The notes under the pieces were generated by a model. That model made no database searches. It had not been told where the DNA came from and saw only the letters and a program-made list of their open reading frames with translations. Below are positions 54,961 to 64,000 of a stretch of DNA of 64,000 bases, in pieces. How positions within the stretch are numbered: position 1 is the first letter of the stretch; every line of letters begins with the position of its first letter. Origin of the DNA: Symsagittifera roscoffensis (taxonomy: Eukaryota > Xenacoelomorpha > Acoela > Convolutidae); contig NC_087064.1 in assembly GCF_963678635.1 (NCBI RefSeq), positions 14,935,802 to 14,999,801 on the forward strand, read 5' to 3'. Both the position numbers and the translations under genes were made by a program.

Positions 54961-55506
54961 CATAGTTTGCAGAGACCGTTCCGAGTTGCAACGATTGTGT
55001 CCGTTCCCAGTTGCCCGAAGATCAAGCTCAGGTTCATCAGACACTCGAATGGCAACATGATTATTAAAGATTCTATAAAATCACTCGGCATCAGTTCCAC
55101 ACTAGAACCTATCGGGCTGCTACGCAAAGATGGACGCAGACCAGATGGACACACACTAATGCCATGGCAGCGAGGACGGACATTGGCATGGGATTTCACA
55201 TGTAGAAGTCGTTTGGCAAACTCTAATCTGCGAATGGGAGTTCTTCCGGGTGCCAATGCAGCTTCCGAGGCCGAAGTCCGCAAAAGAAACCACTATTCAG
55301 TCCTCCCTTCTACCGTAATTTTCGAACCCGTTGCCATGGAAACACTGGGTGGCACTGGTAGGTCTACTGCAGTTTTCTTGAAAGAACTTGCAAGCCGAAT
55401 AACAGTCTTAACGGGTGAGAAACTAGCTTTTAAATTTCTCAATCAAAAACTAGATCTAGCGATTCAGCGCGGGAACGCTGGATGCATCCTTGAGGCAACT
55501 AGTTGA
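54961..55506 (+). CDS. Transposon-associated protein fragment, possible restriction-like nuclease domain
   Basis: Open from 54961 (preceded by TAG at 54958) to a stop at 55504-55506. The first ATG is at 55057, but similarity seems to begin earlier, so the N-terminus is probably truncated. Numbering from 54967, the most characteristic part is LEPIGLLRKDGRRPDGHTLM (P59-D60-G61) and LAWDFTC (W75-D76), then ANAASEAEVRKRNHY, FEPVAMETLGG and FLNQKLDLAIQRGNAGCILE. I recognise this pattern from repeated proteins found next to retroelements in invertebrate genomes. The PDG ... WDxT spacing resembles PD-(D/E)XK nucleases, but that assignment is inference. No reverse transcriptase is visible upstream. 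One uninterrupted frame of about 180 codons suggests a fairly recent copy. Confidence 0.5.
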   Translation, partial: HSLQRPFRVATIVSVPSCPKIKLRFIRHSNGNMIIKDSIKSLGISSTLEPIGLLRKDGRRPDGHTLMPWQRGRTLAWDFTCRSRLANSNLRMGVLPGANAASEAEVRKRNHYSVLPSTVIFEPVAMETLGGTGRSTAVFLKELASRITVLTGEKLAFKFLNQKLDLAIQRGNAGCILEATS

Positions 55507-57300
55507 CACACACCCTTCGTTTTACTACTTCAACTGTAAACTGTGCGGTATATACGCTCTTTTTATTTCTTGTTCAATTTAATTGACTTCTTTAATTTAT
55601 CGATACAAGGCCGTTCACAACAACGGCGAAGGGTAGAAAAACAGCCTTCCGGAAACAAGATAAGGTTGTTATTTCCCCGGATTCAGGAATCCGGAGGGGT
55701 CTCGGGATTTGAACTGAAACTTTTTTTTATAAACTTTTAGCTTCCCGGTTATGTATTGAATTGAATTTATTTAACATCTGAACTCATTTTACGACGATGT
55801 GAAGCTAGGAGTTGGGGGAATGGGTTGATCCATCTTCGATGGAGATGATGATTTTTATCTACTGAACAAAAACAGTAGTAATATAACAAATAGCAGTAGC
55901 CCTGTTTTTAGGAGTGACCTCGTGGTCTGAGGATACTGAGACCCAGCCATGAGTCCACTAATTTTGCATGTAATTAAGTTAATTTGATCGTTCTGGTCGT
56001 CGAAGCCGGAGAACTGTAACGTTTTTGTCGACCCGATGTTAGAAAGACCACCAAAAAAACTGGCCTTTTTTATTAAGCACCTAATTGATGAAAAATTTTG
56101 AGGAAACTTCGATGATAGATTTCAGCCGTTTTTTGCAGCTATGTGCGTCGTGAGGATTTTCACAACCAACTAACTAAATGACAATAAAATATCAATGTAG
56201 TAGAAGAAGAAGAAAGAACACCTGAATTACTATACAGTAAAAAGCCGAGGCATCAGTATAGCAAAGTGTAAATAATAAAGTTGGTTAAAATTCATTGGTT
56301 ACATCAAACAAAAACACAACATCAGAAAACAAGCAATAAACAAAACAAAACAAACAAGTTCGGTTACAGTTCAGAAATTGGTCGATTAAAATATATGAAG
56401 TTACGGATACTAAAAAAAAACATCAGTTTTAAGAATTAAGAACGAGCTGGTATTAAAACTTTACAAACAATTTTATAGCTAGTCCAAACATACAGCGTAT
56501 ATACAGAGTATGTAGAGTATATACAGCGTATGTAAAGTTGTTATTTGCAGTACTTCACAAAAGTTTTGGTTCTGAAAGCACAGTAAAATTTTAACTAATC
56601 AATATGACCTGTAAAACTTCAATTTCATTAAACTAAACCGTGACCTCTAAAATCTGTTTTAAAATTCTTGTTGTTGAAATTTTTGGCTGAAAATTCGACT
56701 TGGACATGTACGTTTTTGAATAAACAAGCTCAAATTTTTGCGACTAAAGTTTGGGTTACAATTGCTCGCTTCCACAATCATTGCTTGCGTCGAAGCCCCG
56801 CTTCTCTTTCCTGATATGTTTTGCCCCCAGTGTTGACAATTTAGTTTGGTTGTTCGACCTATATTAAGTTCCCAACTAAAAACCTCAATTTTCCCTTAAG
56901 GCTATTTTGCTGAAGCTGAGTCTGCTTTTTTATGCGACTGCTCATGTGGCTGTAAGTCAATTTCAACGGTGAATTCCCATAAGTTCCAATATTCATAGGT
57001 TCAAAAATAAAAAATCAGTCGCATAAGTTCCAAATTTTATCTTGTTGGATTCTGATTGTGTGCCAGTCGGTCATATTTGGAAGTTTGACCTTGAGAGAAG
57101 CAAAAAGCACTTAATTTTGGAGTGAAATTTAATTTTTCCAAATTTCGAATGGAACCTGTCATGCACGATTTTCTCGCGATAACTGAAAATCAGAAAAGAG
57201 AAGTCAGAACGATCGAGTGACAATCGCGGGAAAGTTGCTAGAAAATCAGTGGGAAATTGCTAATCGCAATTTCAGTAGCGATAATAATCCAGAGTAGAGC
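55507..57300. other. Non-coding stretch; first part may be a retroelement 3' UTR
   Basis: Directly after the ORF come an inverted repeat CCGGATTCAGGAATCCGG (about 55677-55694) and AT-rich DNA. Around 55826 GGTTGATCCATCTTCGATGG can fold back; a related string occurs at 57631. Short TATACAGCGTATGTA-like repeats lie at 56490-56536. No gene or RNA supported. Confidence 0.4.
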
Positions 57301-58466
57301 TGTCCCATCTAGAAGAGAGACGAGCGCATTCCCACGAACTGGATTGTTGTGATTGGAGTATTATTCTAAACTGGACTAGAGTGAACCTTCGGTGGAAAGG
57401 TGGACAGCTAGAGTGTCCCAATGGTTCACGAGAACTTACAGTCTAGAGAAAAAACTTGTTCTTGTTATTAAAACTGACTAACATTAAACTCATTTTAGTT
57501 ACTTTATTGATTCTTGAGTTGCTCACCGACTTATTTACTTCCTGGTTCTTGAGCGTGCTACAATGTGAGTACTAATTTAAATTTCTAGAGTGTGTTTTAC
57601 AATTGTTATGTTGAGGTAAGGCGAGTTTTAGGTTGATCCATCTGAAATGGATCAAAGTTCCACTGTCTAATAAAAAGTAACTTAACGGATTGTTCCGACC
57701 CGGTTTTTAATGGCGTTCATGTATTTTGGGTATCTAGAGACCTAAGTATGGGGACGTTTCTAATTCTAGAGTGGGGGGATATTTTAGTAGTAGCCTTTAA
57801 GCTGTAACGGGTCGTAGTCTCATGTCACAAGCGAACCGAATTGGCTCCGACTGATTTGAGGTACAAAAACACAAGAGATAGTGTCCCTGACTCTTGAGCC
57901 AATGGTTATAGGGCCTATTTTTCTTAAGCCTCATGTGTGACTGCAGTAGACGAATGTTACATAGTGTTTTTATGGCGCTCCTGGGTGTTTACGACATCAA
58001 GACTACGGAGTCGAACCCACTTGAGACAGCTTCGGGCTGAATGCCCATTCTAGAGTACCGGCGGTACGGTTCGACAGGAACGTGCAAACCTTCCGGTTGT
58101 ACCGTGATAGCTTTTTAAGAAAACTCAAGAAAACTTCCTGGTACGCTCTCCGAACGAGGCTTAGCTAACCGAGTAAAGGGGGGCAACTAGGGGGACAAAA
58201 ACACGAGCAAAAAGACAAAAAGCAAAACAAAAACCAAAAAAAGAATAGAAAAAGGAACAAAAACCATAAAACGAAAAAAGACAGTGACTTTGACACCAGA
58301 TTAGTTGGATCAAACCTTTATATTAATTAAATACTATACCCATACTGTTTTACAAGTTCGATCGTTTCGATCAACCTAGCAATTTAACCCAGTAACCTCA
58401 ATAAAGTGCCCGAGTGTGGGGCGTTGTCAAGGGTTTTTAGATAGCTTGGAACTTAGCTGGACAACA
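57301..58466 (+). promoter_or_regulatory. Putative 5' LTR/leader region of the retrotransposon
   Basis: Non-coding, moderately GC-rich. Contains TGATCCAT ... ATGGATCA (about 57632-57652) and GTACCG-G-CGGTAC (58055-58067) inverted repeats, a long AAACA-rich tract at 58195-58280 and an AATAAA signal at 58400-58405 followed by GTG-rich sequence, as expected for an LTR R region. Assigned as LTR by position and composition only. Confidence 0.4.
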
Positions 58467-58648
58467 AGGAGACTTGACTGGAAGAGGTGACCAGCCGAGT
58501 GGGAAAGTGGTTCAGGAGCACTTGAGCTGAACCAATAGGAGACTTGACTGGAAGAGGTGACCAGCCGAGTGGGAAAGTGATTCAGGAACACTTGAGCTGA
58601 ACCATTAGGAGACTGGACTGGAACAGGTGACCAGTCGAGTGGGAAAGC
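58467..58648 (+). repeat. 70-bp tandem repeat, about 2.6 copies
   Basis: AGGAGACTTGACTGGAAGAG recurs at 58467, 58537 and 58607 (exact 70-bp spacing), followed by GTGACCAGCCGAGTGGGAAA, TTCAGGAGCACTTGAGC and TGAACCA. Frames on the minus strand (58427-58833) are by-products. It lies in the untranslated leader. Confidence 0.92.
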
Positions 58649-59527
58649 AGCCAAGAAGGATTTGGCAAATCTCGAGTTCGCAAGTTGGGCAGAACGGGTA
58701 TCGTTAAAATCCAAATTACATTATAGGAGATAAGTGTAAAATTGGATAAGCGAAATCCCCCGGTTTTGAGGAACGTTCTTACTTGAGCAGGCCTGGAGAC
58801 AGGTCTACGGTTTTCTCTTGAGAGGTTTAGCACCCGGCGCTTAAGGTGATTTTAGGCTTAAGAAGGGGGGCTAAAAAGGGGGGAGGTTAGAAGGGGGGCT
58901 GGTTAAGTTAGAGGTTGGCGGTTGTAAATTGTAAAAAGGAGAGAAATTAGAGTAACTAATTGGTCGACATCGTTGATTTAGTTACATTAGTCATTTACAC
59001 GCGTTGGTCATAGGAAACGGATATCCAAAATTGGAATTAGGTTAAGGTAGGTACCCTGGTCGGATCGGTAGGGGGAAACGGACATAGACAGTTTTTGTGA
59101 TACCCCATAAGATCGCTAGCAGGGGTGAAGGAAACGAACGCGTGGCAATTAGGTACCAGACATTTTTTTTTTCGACGAAAGGTAGACATTGGTCACCTTT
59201 GAAATTTAGGTGGGCTCATTTTTCAGTTTTTATTACTTTTTCTGGCTTGGATTTTTTGTTGCATTTTGGGGTGGATTTGTGTTTAGTTTTTTTACGAACA
59301 GGTGATCACAAGATACCTGCGCACAGGTTTTGGTCTCAAGTTGCTTGGAACATTGAAATAGAGGTAACTAAAAAGAAATAAGAAAAAAGGGGGGTCAGCA
59401 TTTGGCTTTTAAGAAGGGGCTTTTGGGGAAATTTTACTAGAGCTTGAGTGGTGGTACAAGGTACAGTGAATCAAGAAGTCCCCATAACGAAGAAGAGAGA
59501 AGTCCCACCGCTCAGACACTTGTCAAA
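58649..59527 (+). other. Untranslated leader, no gene supported
   Basis: GC-richer than the rest of the window, with G-runs at about 58862-58900. The frame at 59097-59381 has no recognisable content. Confidence 0.4.
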
Positions 59528-60240
59528 CAGCCTTGGGACAGTGCCAAAGAAGTCCTGGGTCAGTGTTGGACCAGAACAGTCTTGATACAGTCTTGGGACA
59601 GTGGTCTTGGGACAGTGGTCTTGGGACAGTGGTCTTGGGACAGGGTCTTGGGACAGTGGTCTTGGGACAGTGGTCTTGGGACAGGGTCTTGGGACAGTGG
59701 TCTTGGGACAGGGTCTTGGGACAGTGGTCTTGGGACAGTGGTCTTGGGACAGGGTCTTGGGACAGTGGTCTTGGGACAGTGGTCTTGGGACAAGGGTCTT
59801 GGGACAGTGGTCTTGGGACAGGGTCTTGGGACAAGGGTCTTGGGACAGTGGTCTTGGGACAGTAGTCTTGGGACACTAGCCTTGGGATAGTAGTCTTGGG
59901 ACAGTAGTCTTGGGACACTAGCCTTGGGACAGTAGTCTTGGGACACTAGCCTTGGGACACTAGCCTTGGGACAGTAGTCTTGGGACACTAGCCTTGGGAC
60001 ACTAGCCTTGGGACAGTAGTCTTGGGACACTAGCCTTGGGACAGTAGTCTTGGGACACTAGCCTTGGGACAGTGGTCTTGGGACACTAGCCTTGGGACAC
60101 TAGCCTTGGGACAGTAGTCTTGGGACACTAGCCTTGGGACACTGGCCTTGGGACAGTGGTCTTGGGACACTAGCCTTGGGACACTAGCCTTGGGACACTA
60201 CTCTCAGGTCAGGAGTCTTGGGACACTGACGGAGTACTGG
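59528..60240 (+). repeat. 14-bp minisatellite in the retrotransposon leader, about 40-45 units
   Basis: Unit CTTGGGACAGTGGT (14 bp) with a 13-bp variant CTTGGGACAGGGT fills about 59582-59865. From about 59866 to 60205 the units are CTTGGGACACTAGC and CTTGGGACAGTAGT. Degenerate units flank both sides (CCTGGGTCAGTG before, CTTGGGACACTGACGG and GGGACAGTAAAAGG after). The repeat translates as LGTVVLGQWSWDSG-like strings in every frame, producing spurious ORFs on both strands. It ends about 340 bp before the Gag start codon. Confidence 0.95.
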
Positions 60241-60579
60241 GACATTACCGAACAGTCTTGGGACAGTAAAAGGAAGCATGGGACGGTACGAAGAAGAGTA
60301 GGGACGGTAACTGGAAGTCTAAGGACAGTATAAAAATTGAAGTAAAATTACAACAAGCTGTTTTAAGACAGGATTAAGACAGAACAAGACTAATTGGAAC
60401 CCGGTACAGTTAGGACCACGAATAAAGAAAATTACTCGAAGATTTTAGAGAACTGGAACAAGGTTTTTATCACGTTGTATATTTTCTTTTAAGAATTTGT
60501 TTCCACAAAATTTTTTATTCTTAGAATAGAATTGTGTATATAATATAATTGTAAATAAGGGAAATTGTAAATAGGAATA

Positions 60580-63500
60580 ATGAAACGGAGTAGGGTACCG
60601 GTGCTTGAAAAAAGGTCAAGTGGATCAAACACGAAATATAACTCGTCGCTGCGTGGAACAACATCAAGGGGCCCAGGCAAAACAAGAAATAACTTTTCAG
60701 TTAGCATGGTCAGCACGAGGAGTGGCACCGAGAGCAAGACGCGAGAAGATGCGAGGGAAAAAGAGGTGGAGCCTACAATCGAAATCGACCTAGAGACACC
60801 AGACCAGAGCGTAGATGAACTGGAGAAAAAGACGACGGAGTCAACTCCAATGCCCAATGCAGAAGAACCAAACCCGAAACCCATAGAGTTCTCACCAATA
60901 GACGATGTGGAAGATGCAATAGGCAACACCGAAGAAACGGTGAAAGAAGACTCTCAAGTAAAAAAGACATCTTTTACCGAAAGGCTGGCGATGATGGTCG
61001 GAATAAAAACGAAAGAGAACGTGACTGAAGAACCAAAAGCTGAAAGAGCACGAACATTTGGGACAGTGAGCACGAAGACGACAGAAGCCAATCCGAGAGA
61101 GGAACAAACTAAAGCAGAAGCAACGGCCGAAGAAAGACCAACGGCTGACCATGAAGAGGCTACTCTTGAGCTAGGTGACTTGATGGCAAAACTGAATCAG
61201 ATCGACAAAAAGCTGAAGCACAGCGAAGAGGACAGAGAAGTAATAAGAAAAGAATTAAGATACAACAAACACGAGTATCTGGATAGTTATTTTAACCTGG
61301 CTAAGGCAACAGACGAGAGACTCAAGGAGATGACAGATAAGGTAGAAGCCACCAATAAAGAACAAGAAGGGAACATCAAAAAAGATTTGCAACTGTTGAA
61401 AAACCGATATGATGATGTCAACAGCCAAATAGGTAGCCTGGAAAAGAGGCTGGACACAATGAGCAAGAATCAGGCCGAAAGTTCAGGTGCAATACAGACG
61501 AAATTGGATGCAATCTTGAGAAATTCTACCTCACAAGAAAGACCGGCAGCGGATCGCACGCAAGGCACCAGAGTTGACTTTGTGGAACCACAAAGGGGCA
61601 AACGGCAATCGACACCGTTGCCCTTAACCCGGAATACGGTGAGCATAGCACCAACGGCTGATAAAACAATCATGAAAAGTGGGAATTCAAACACAACGAG
61701 TGGTCCGGGGGACTCAACAGCTAGCAGCAACGCAGGTCCGGATGCCATGACATGGGCAAGCACTTGGGAGATGATGAACAGGACTCTAGAGGCCTTCGCC
61801 ACGAGGAACACTAACTCGAGCGATAGGGGAGACGGAAAATCAAGGAAAACTTTCAAGAAGCCAAAAGAATTCAAAGACGACTCAGATGGATGCATTGACA
61901 CGTGGGTGGAAGTGATGAGATTACATCTAGAACAAGATAACTTAAATGATGAAAGGCAAGCATGCACAGCCATACTCAGTAACCTGGAAGGCACGGCATT
62001 GAAATGCGTGGTTGCAAAGAAAGAAGAAGAACGCGATACCGCGGACAAGATCTTCGAGATATTGCTGAATCGATTCGGGTCAGGCATGAAGGGTCACCAA
62101 GCGATGATGCGATTTGAAAAGAGAAGGCAGAGGGACGACGAGTCAATAGATCGGTTCCTAGAGGATCTCGAGAGCTTGAGAAGAAGGAGTGACCCAGAGG
62201 AGTCGACAAACAGAAGAAACTTTAGCATTGCCCCGAAGTTTATTGATGGGGTAAAAAGTGACGACTTAAGGACAATGTTAGCAACATACTACACATTGTC
62301 GAAAGACAGCGCACCAACCCCAGAAGAAATGAGACAGAAATCAAGGGAATACATGCTGATGAAACCCAAGAAATACTCATATACAGAAAACAGGAACACG
62401 CAAGGGGGAAGTCAACCCCAGAGGTCGTCATGGTACAAGCCTAGAGATGACATGGACAAGCGCAGATCATGCGCGAACTGCGGGTCGGCGGATCACCACG
62501 TGGCTGACTGCACAACATACAAACAAGGCATGAAGAGTCTAGGATATGCACCAGATGAGGAGGACATGAGCCAGATGGAGGAACACGAGTACTATAGTGG
62601 CTTAATCAGATGCTTCTTCTGTAACCAGGAGGGGCACTTCAGAATGGATTGTCCCTTGTTCTGGGAAGCGGTCAAGGACCAGAGTCACCCCAAACATAAG
62701 TTGGCATTAGCGGCAGTGCAGAATCAGCGGAATAGACAAAACGAGTTTGAATCTAGGAACTTAGGAGCACCAAGCACGGAATTGCCGACGAAAACAGTGA
62801 AAGCTGTAACACATGTTAATGGTGCGATAGAGTCCGCGGCTGGGAACTCGCTAGAGATAAACTATGAGAAAGCGGCGACGGAAGCAATTGCCAAAGTAAA
62901 ACAGGATCTGGCTGCGAAAGAAATAGAGCAACGACTAAAGCTGGAGATCGAAGGACAGAATTTCAACGAAGCATTAACCGGATCGAACCAAACACCAGAG
63001 GCTGTACCGGGCTCAACAAAGACGGGGAATTGTAACACTGTAAGAATGGTGACGGGAAAGCCATTCGGCATATCGAAAATTGGGGCTAGAATATTGTCGA
63101 TAATCACAGTGGGCGGCCACGAGGTAACCAGAAACTTGAGCGAACCGAGCGACCAGACGATAATGCACATTGACGTGTACGCAGATTACTTGAGCTGTAT
63201 AAGCCCACAAACGACTTCTAGAGCCTTGAGAGCACTACTCATGAGAGGGGGCAGCAAGTCGGTACGTGTTGATAGCAGATATACTGAAGCTTATGGTCCA
63301 CACGAGGTGATGCTAAATATAGATGGGATTAACATCTATACAAAGACGATGATAACATGTGACGAAGACCTAATTGGACAAATCTACGTAGGGAAAGAAG
63401 AATTGAAAGTGAGATCGATTGGACACTGCGCCATGCTTGAAGAAGATGCAATGCACATCGGGACGGAGGCAGATGTGACAGGGCACGTGCTGGATATAAG

Positions 63501-64000
63501 TGGCAAAAAGACTCAGTTGCGTGGGTTGCTTGACACGGGAGCAGTCTTGAGCGTCATACCAATCGAAACTTGGGAGAGGATGGGCTTTGACAAAGGTGAC
63601 TTGATAGACTCGAGAATACGGCTGTCGGCTGCAAACAAAGGGGCCCTTCGGGTGCTGGGCAGGACGCCGATAATAGCCCTCAATTTGGGGGAACGTAACC
63701 TGTGGATGAGCTTTATCGTGGTAGAAAACCTAGATGAATCTGACCAATTCATTTTGGGCAGAGACTTCATCAGGATTTTCGACGTAACGATTGATCTAAA
63801 TAACGCAATGTTCAGGATACGGAACCCGGATAGGAGGTACGCAATCAAACCGGTAAATTTAATAATGGCAAATGAAAACAAAGCACCGGTATTCTTGAGT
63901 AGGAGGGTGAGGCTAAAAGCTAATGAAGCGGCAATCGTAAGTTTGAGGATGAAAAATTACAATGAACTAAGTGACAACAAGCAAGTGTGCATAGTTCCGA
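60580..64000 (+). CDS. Gag-Pol polyprotein of a Ty3/Gypsy-type retrotransposon, partial (runs off window)
   Basis: One uninterrupted frame from ATG 60580 (in-frame TAA at 60568) to the window edge, at least 1140 codons. Residues 1-190 are charged and disordered-looking. Residues 198-311 are a likely coiled coil (LMAKLNQIDKKLKHSEEDRE onward). About 428-590 is the Gag capsid-like domain (DTWVEVMRLHLEQDNLND, FEKRRQRDDESIDRFLEDLE). Two CCHC knuckles follow: CANCGSADHHVADC (C631, C634, H639, C644) and CFFCNQEGHFRMDC (C678, C681, H686, C691). The aspartic protease has LLDTGAVLSVIP (Asp985) and the second motif ILGRDFI (1058-1064). The frame then enters the protease-RT linker (VFLSRRVRLKANEAAIVSLR). 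Gag packages RNA, the protease matures the polyprotein, and RT would follow. No stop or frameshift in 3.4 kb and a single Gag-Pol frame suggest a young element. It is easy to overlook because its stop lies outside the window. Confidence 0.92.
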   Translation, partial: MKRSRVPVLEKRSSGSNTKYNSSLRGTTSRGPGKTRNNFSVSMVSTRSGTESKTREDAREKEVEPTIEIDLETPDQSVDELEKKTTESTPMPNAEEPNPKPIEFSPIDDVEDAIGNTEETVKEDSQVKKTSFTERLAMMVGIKTKENVTEEPKAERARTFGTVSTKTTEANPREEQTKAEATAEERPTADHEEATLELGDLMAKLNQIDKKLKHSEEDREVIRKELRYNKHEYLDSYFNLAKATDERLKEMTDKVEATNKEQEGNIKKDLQLLKNRYDDVNSQIGSLEKRLDTMSKNQAESSGAIQTKLDAILRNSTSQERPAADRTQGTRVDFVEPQRGKRQSTPLPLTRNTVSIAPTADKTIMKSGNSNTTSGPGDSTASSNAGPDAMTWASTWEMMNRTLEAFATRNTNSSDRGDGKSRKTFKKPKEFKDDSDGCIDTWVEVMRLHLEQDNLNDERQACTAILSNLEGTALKCVVAKKEEERDTADKIFEILLNRFGSGMKGHQAMMRFEKRRQRDDESIDRFLEDLESLRRRSDPEESTNRRNFSIAPKFIDGVKSDDLRTMLATYYTLSKDSAPTPEEMRQKSREYMLMKPKKYSYTENRNTQGGSQPQRSSWYKPRDDMDKRRSCANCGSADHHVADCTTYKQGMKSLGYAPDEEDMSQMEEHEYYSGLIRCFFCNQEGHFRMDCPLFWEAVKDQSHPKHKLALAAVQNQRNRQNEFESRNLGAPSTELPTKTVKAVTHVNGAIESAAGNSLEINYEKAATEAIAKVKQDLAAKEIEQRLKLEIEGQNFNEALTGSNQTPEAVPGSTKTGNCNTVRMVTGKPFGISKIGARILSIITVGGHEVTRNLSEPSDQTIMHIDVYADYLSCISPQTTSRALRALLMRGGSKSVRVDSRYTEAYGPHEVMLNIDGINIYTKTMITCDEDLIGQIYVGKEELKVRSIGHCAMLEEDAMHIGTEADVTGHVLDISGKKTQLRGLLDTGAVLSVIPIETWERMGFDKGDLIDSRIRLSAANKGALRVLGRTPIIALNLGERNLWMSFIVVENLDESDQFILGRDFIRIFDVTIDLNNAMFRIRNPDRRYAIKPVNLIMANENKAPVFLSRRVRLKANEAAIVSLRMKNYNELSDNKQVCIVP

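Larger units (their letters stand above)
57301..64000 (+). mobile_element. Ty3/Gypsy-type retrotransposon, 5' part, apparently intact coding frame
   Basis: A long leader with repeats and a polyadenylation signal precedes one continuous Gag-Pol frame that runs off the window. The GC content rises from about 57.3 kb on. TGTCCCATC near 57303 is one possible LTR start, but only one LTR could lie in the window, so LTR limits and primer-binding site cannot be fixed. The element is sense to the right; RT, RNase H, integrase and the 3' LTR would lie beyond 64000. Confidence 0.75.

Noticed and set aside
59444-60030. Several long overlapping frames on both strands with LGTVVLGQ or SQDHCPKT repeats
   Set aside because: By-products of the 14-bp minisatellite, which is open in many frames; no start context or domain.
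60489-63881. Minus-strand frames of up to 205 codons
   Set aside because: They are antisense to the continuous plus-strand Gag-Pol frame, which carries recognisable domains.

Overview
This window looks like repeat-dominated nuclear DNA of an invertebrate animal. It is strongly AT-rich, has long stretches without credible genes, and holds metazoan-type BEL/Pao and Ty3 (Gypsy) retroelements. The only credible host coding sequence is one exon of a class A (amine-type) G-protein-coupled receptor, with intron-like splice sites. Nothing bacterial (operons, Shine-Dalgarno sites, CRISPR) is present. The species cannot be named from what is seen.

Layout. 1-2564: broken 3' half of a BEL/Pao pol gene (RT/RNase H, integrase, DUF5641-like tail). 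2.6-16 kb: intergenic DNA seeded with short non-autonomous elements. These are (i) about 400-bp hAT-type MITEs with CAGGGGCGGAT ends and 8-bp target duplications, (ii) about 500-bp elements (family 1) that start TTGTTCCGACT and end with a hairpin plus CTTGTT, a layout like Helentron/HINE elements, and (iii) a 148-bp MITE with a perfect 8-bp duplication at 11593-11740. 16.2-17.4 kb: a 105-bp satellite array with a three-unit higher-order pattern. 17.5-18.1 kb: a second hairpin-ended family (family 2). 18457-18719: the receptor exon. 19.7-46 kb: more family 1, family 2 and hAT copies, some nested, in otherwise featureless AT-rich DNA.

47.5-53.2 kb: an old Ty3-type LTR retrotransposon with two recognisable LTRs, decayed gag, a duplicated zinc-knuckle/protease segment, no recognisable RT or integrase, and before the 3' LTR a short ORF with a J-domain-like HPDKGG motif. 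53.4-54.7 kb: degenerate AATACC/AATTCC simple repeats. 54961-55506: an open frame that resembles a transposon-associated, possibly nuclease-like protein family. About 57.3-64 kb: the 5' part of a second, much better preserved Ty3-type retrotransposon. Its leader contains a 70-bp tandem repeat and a large 14-bp minisatellite. Its Gag-Pol reading frame is open from 60580 to the window edge (at least 1140 codons) with two CCHC knuckles and an intact-looking aspartic protease.

There is no gene network to describe. The window is a record of layered transposition, with nested insertions giving relative ages. The most interesting items are the J-domain-like ORF inside an LTR element, the two hairpin-ended families sharing termini, the minisatellite leader of the intact retroelement, and the isolated receptor exon.
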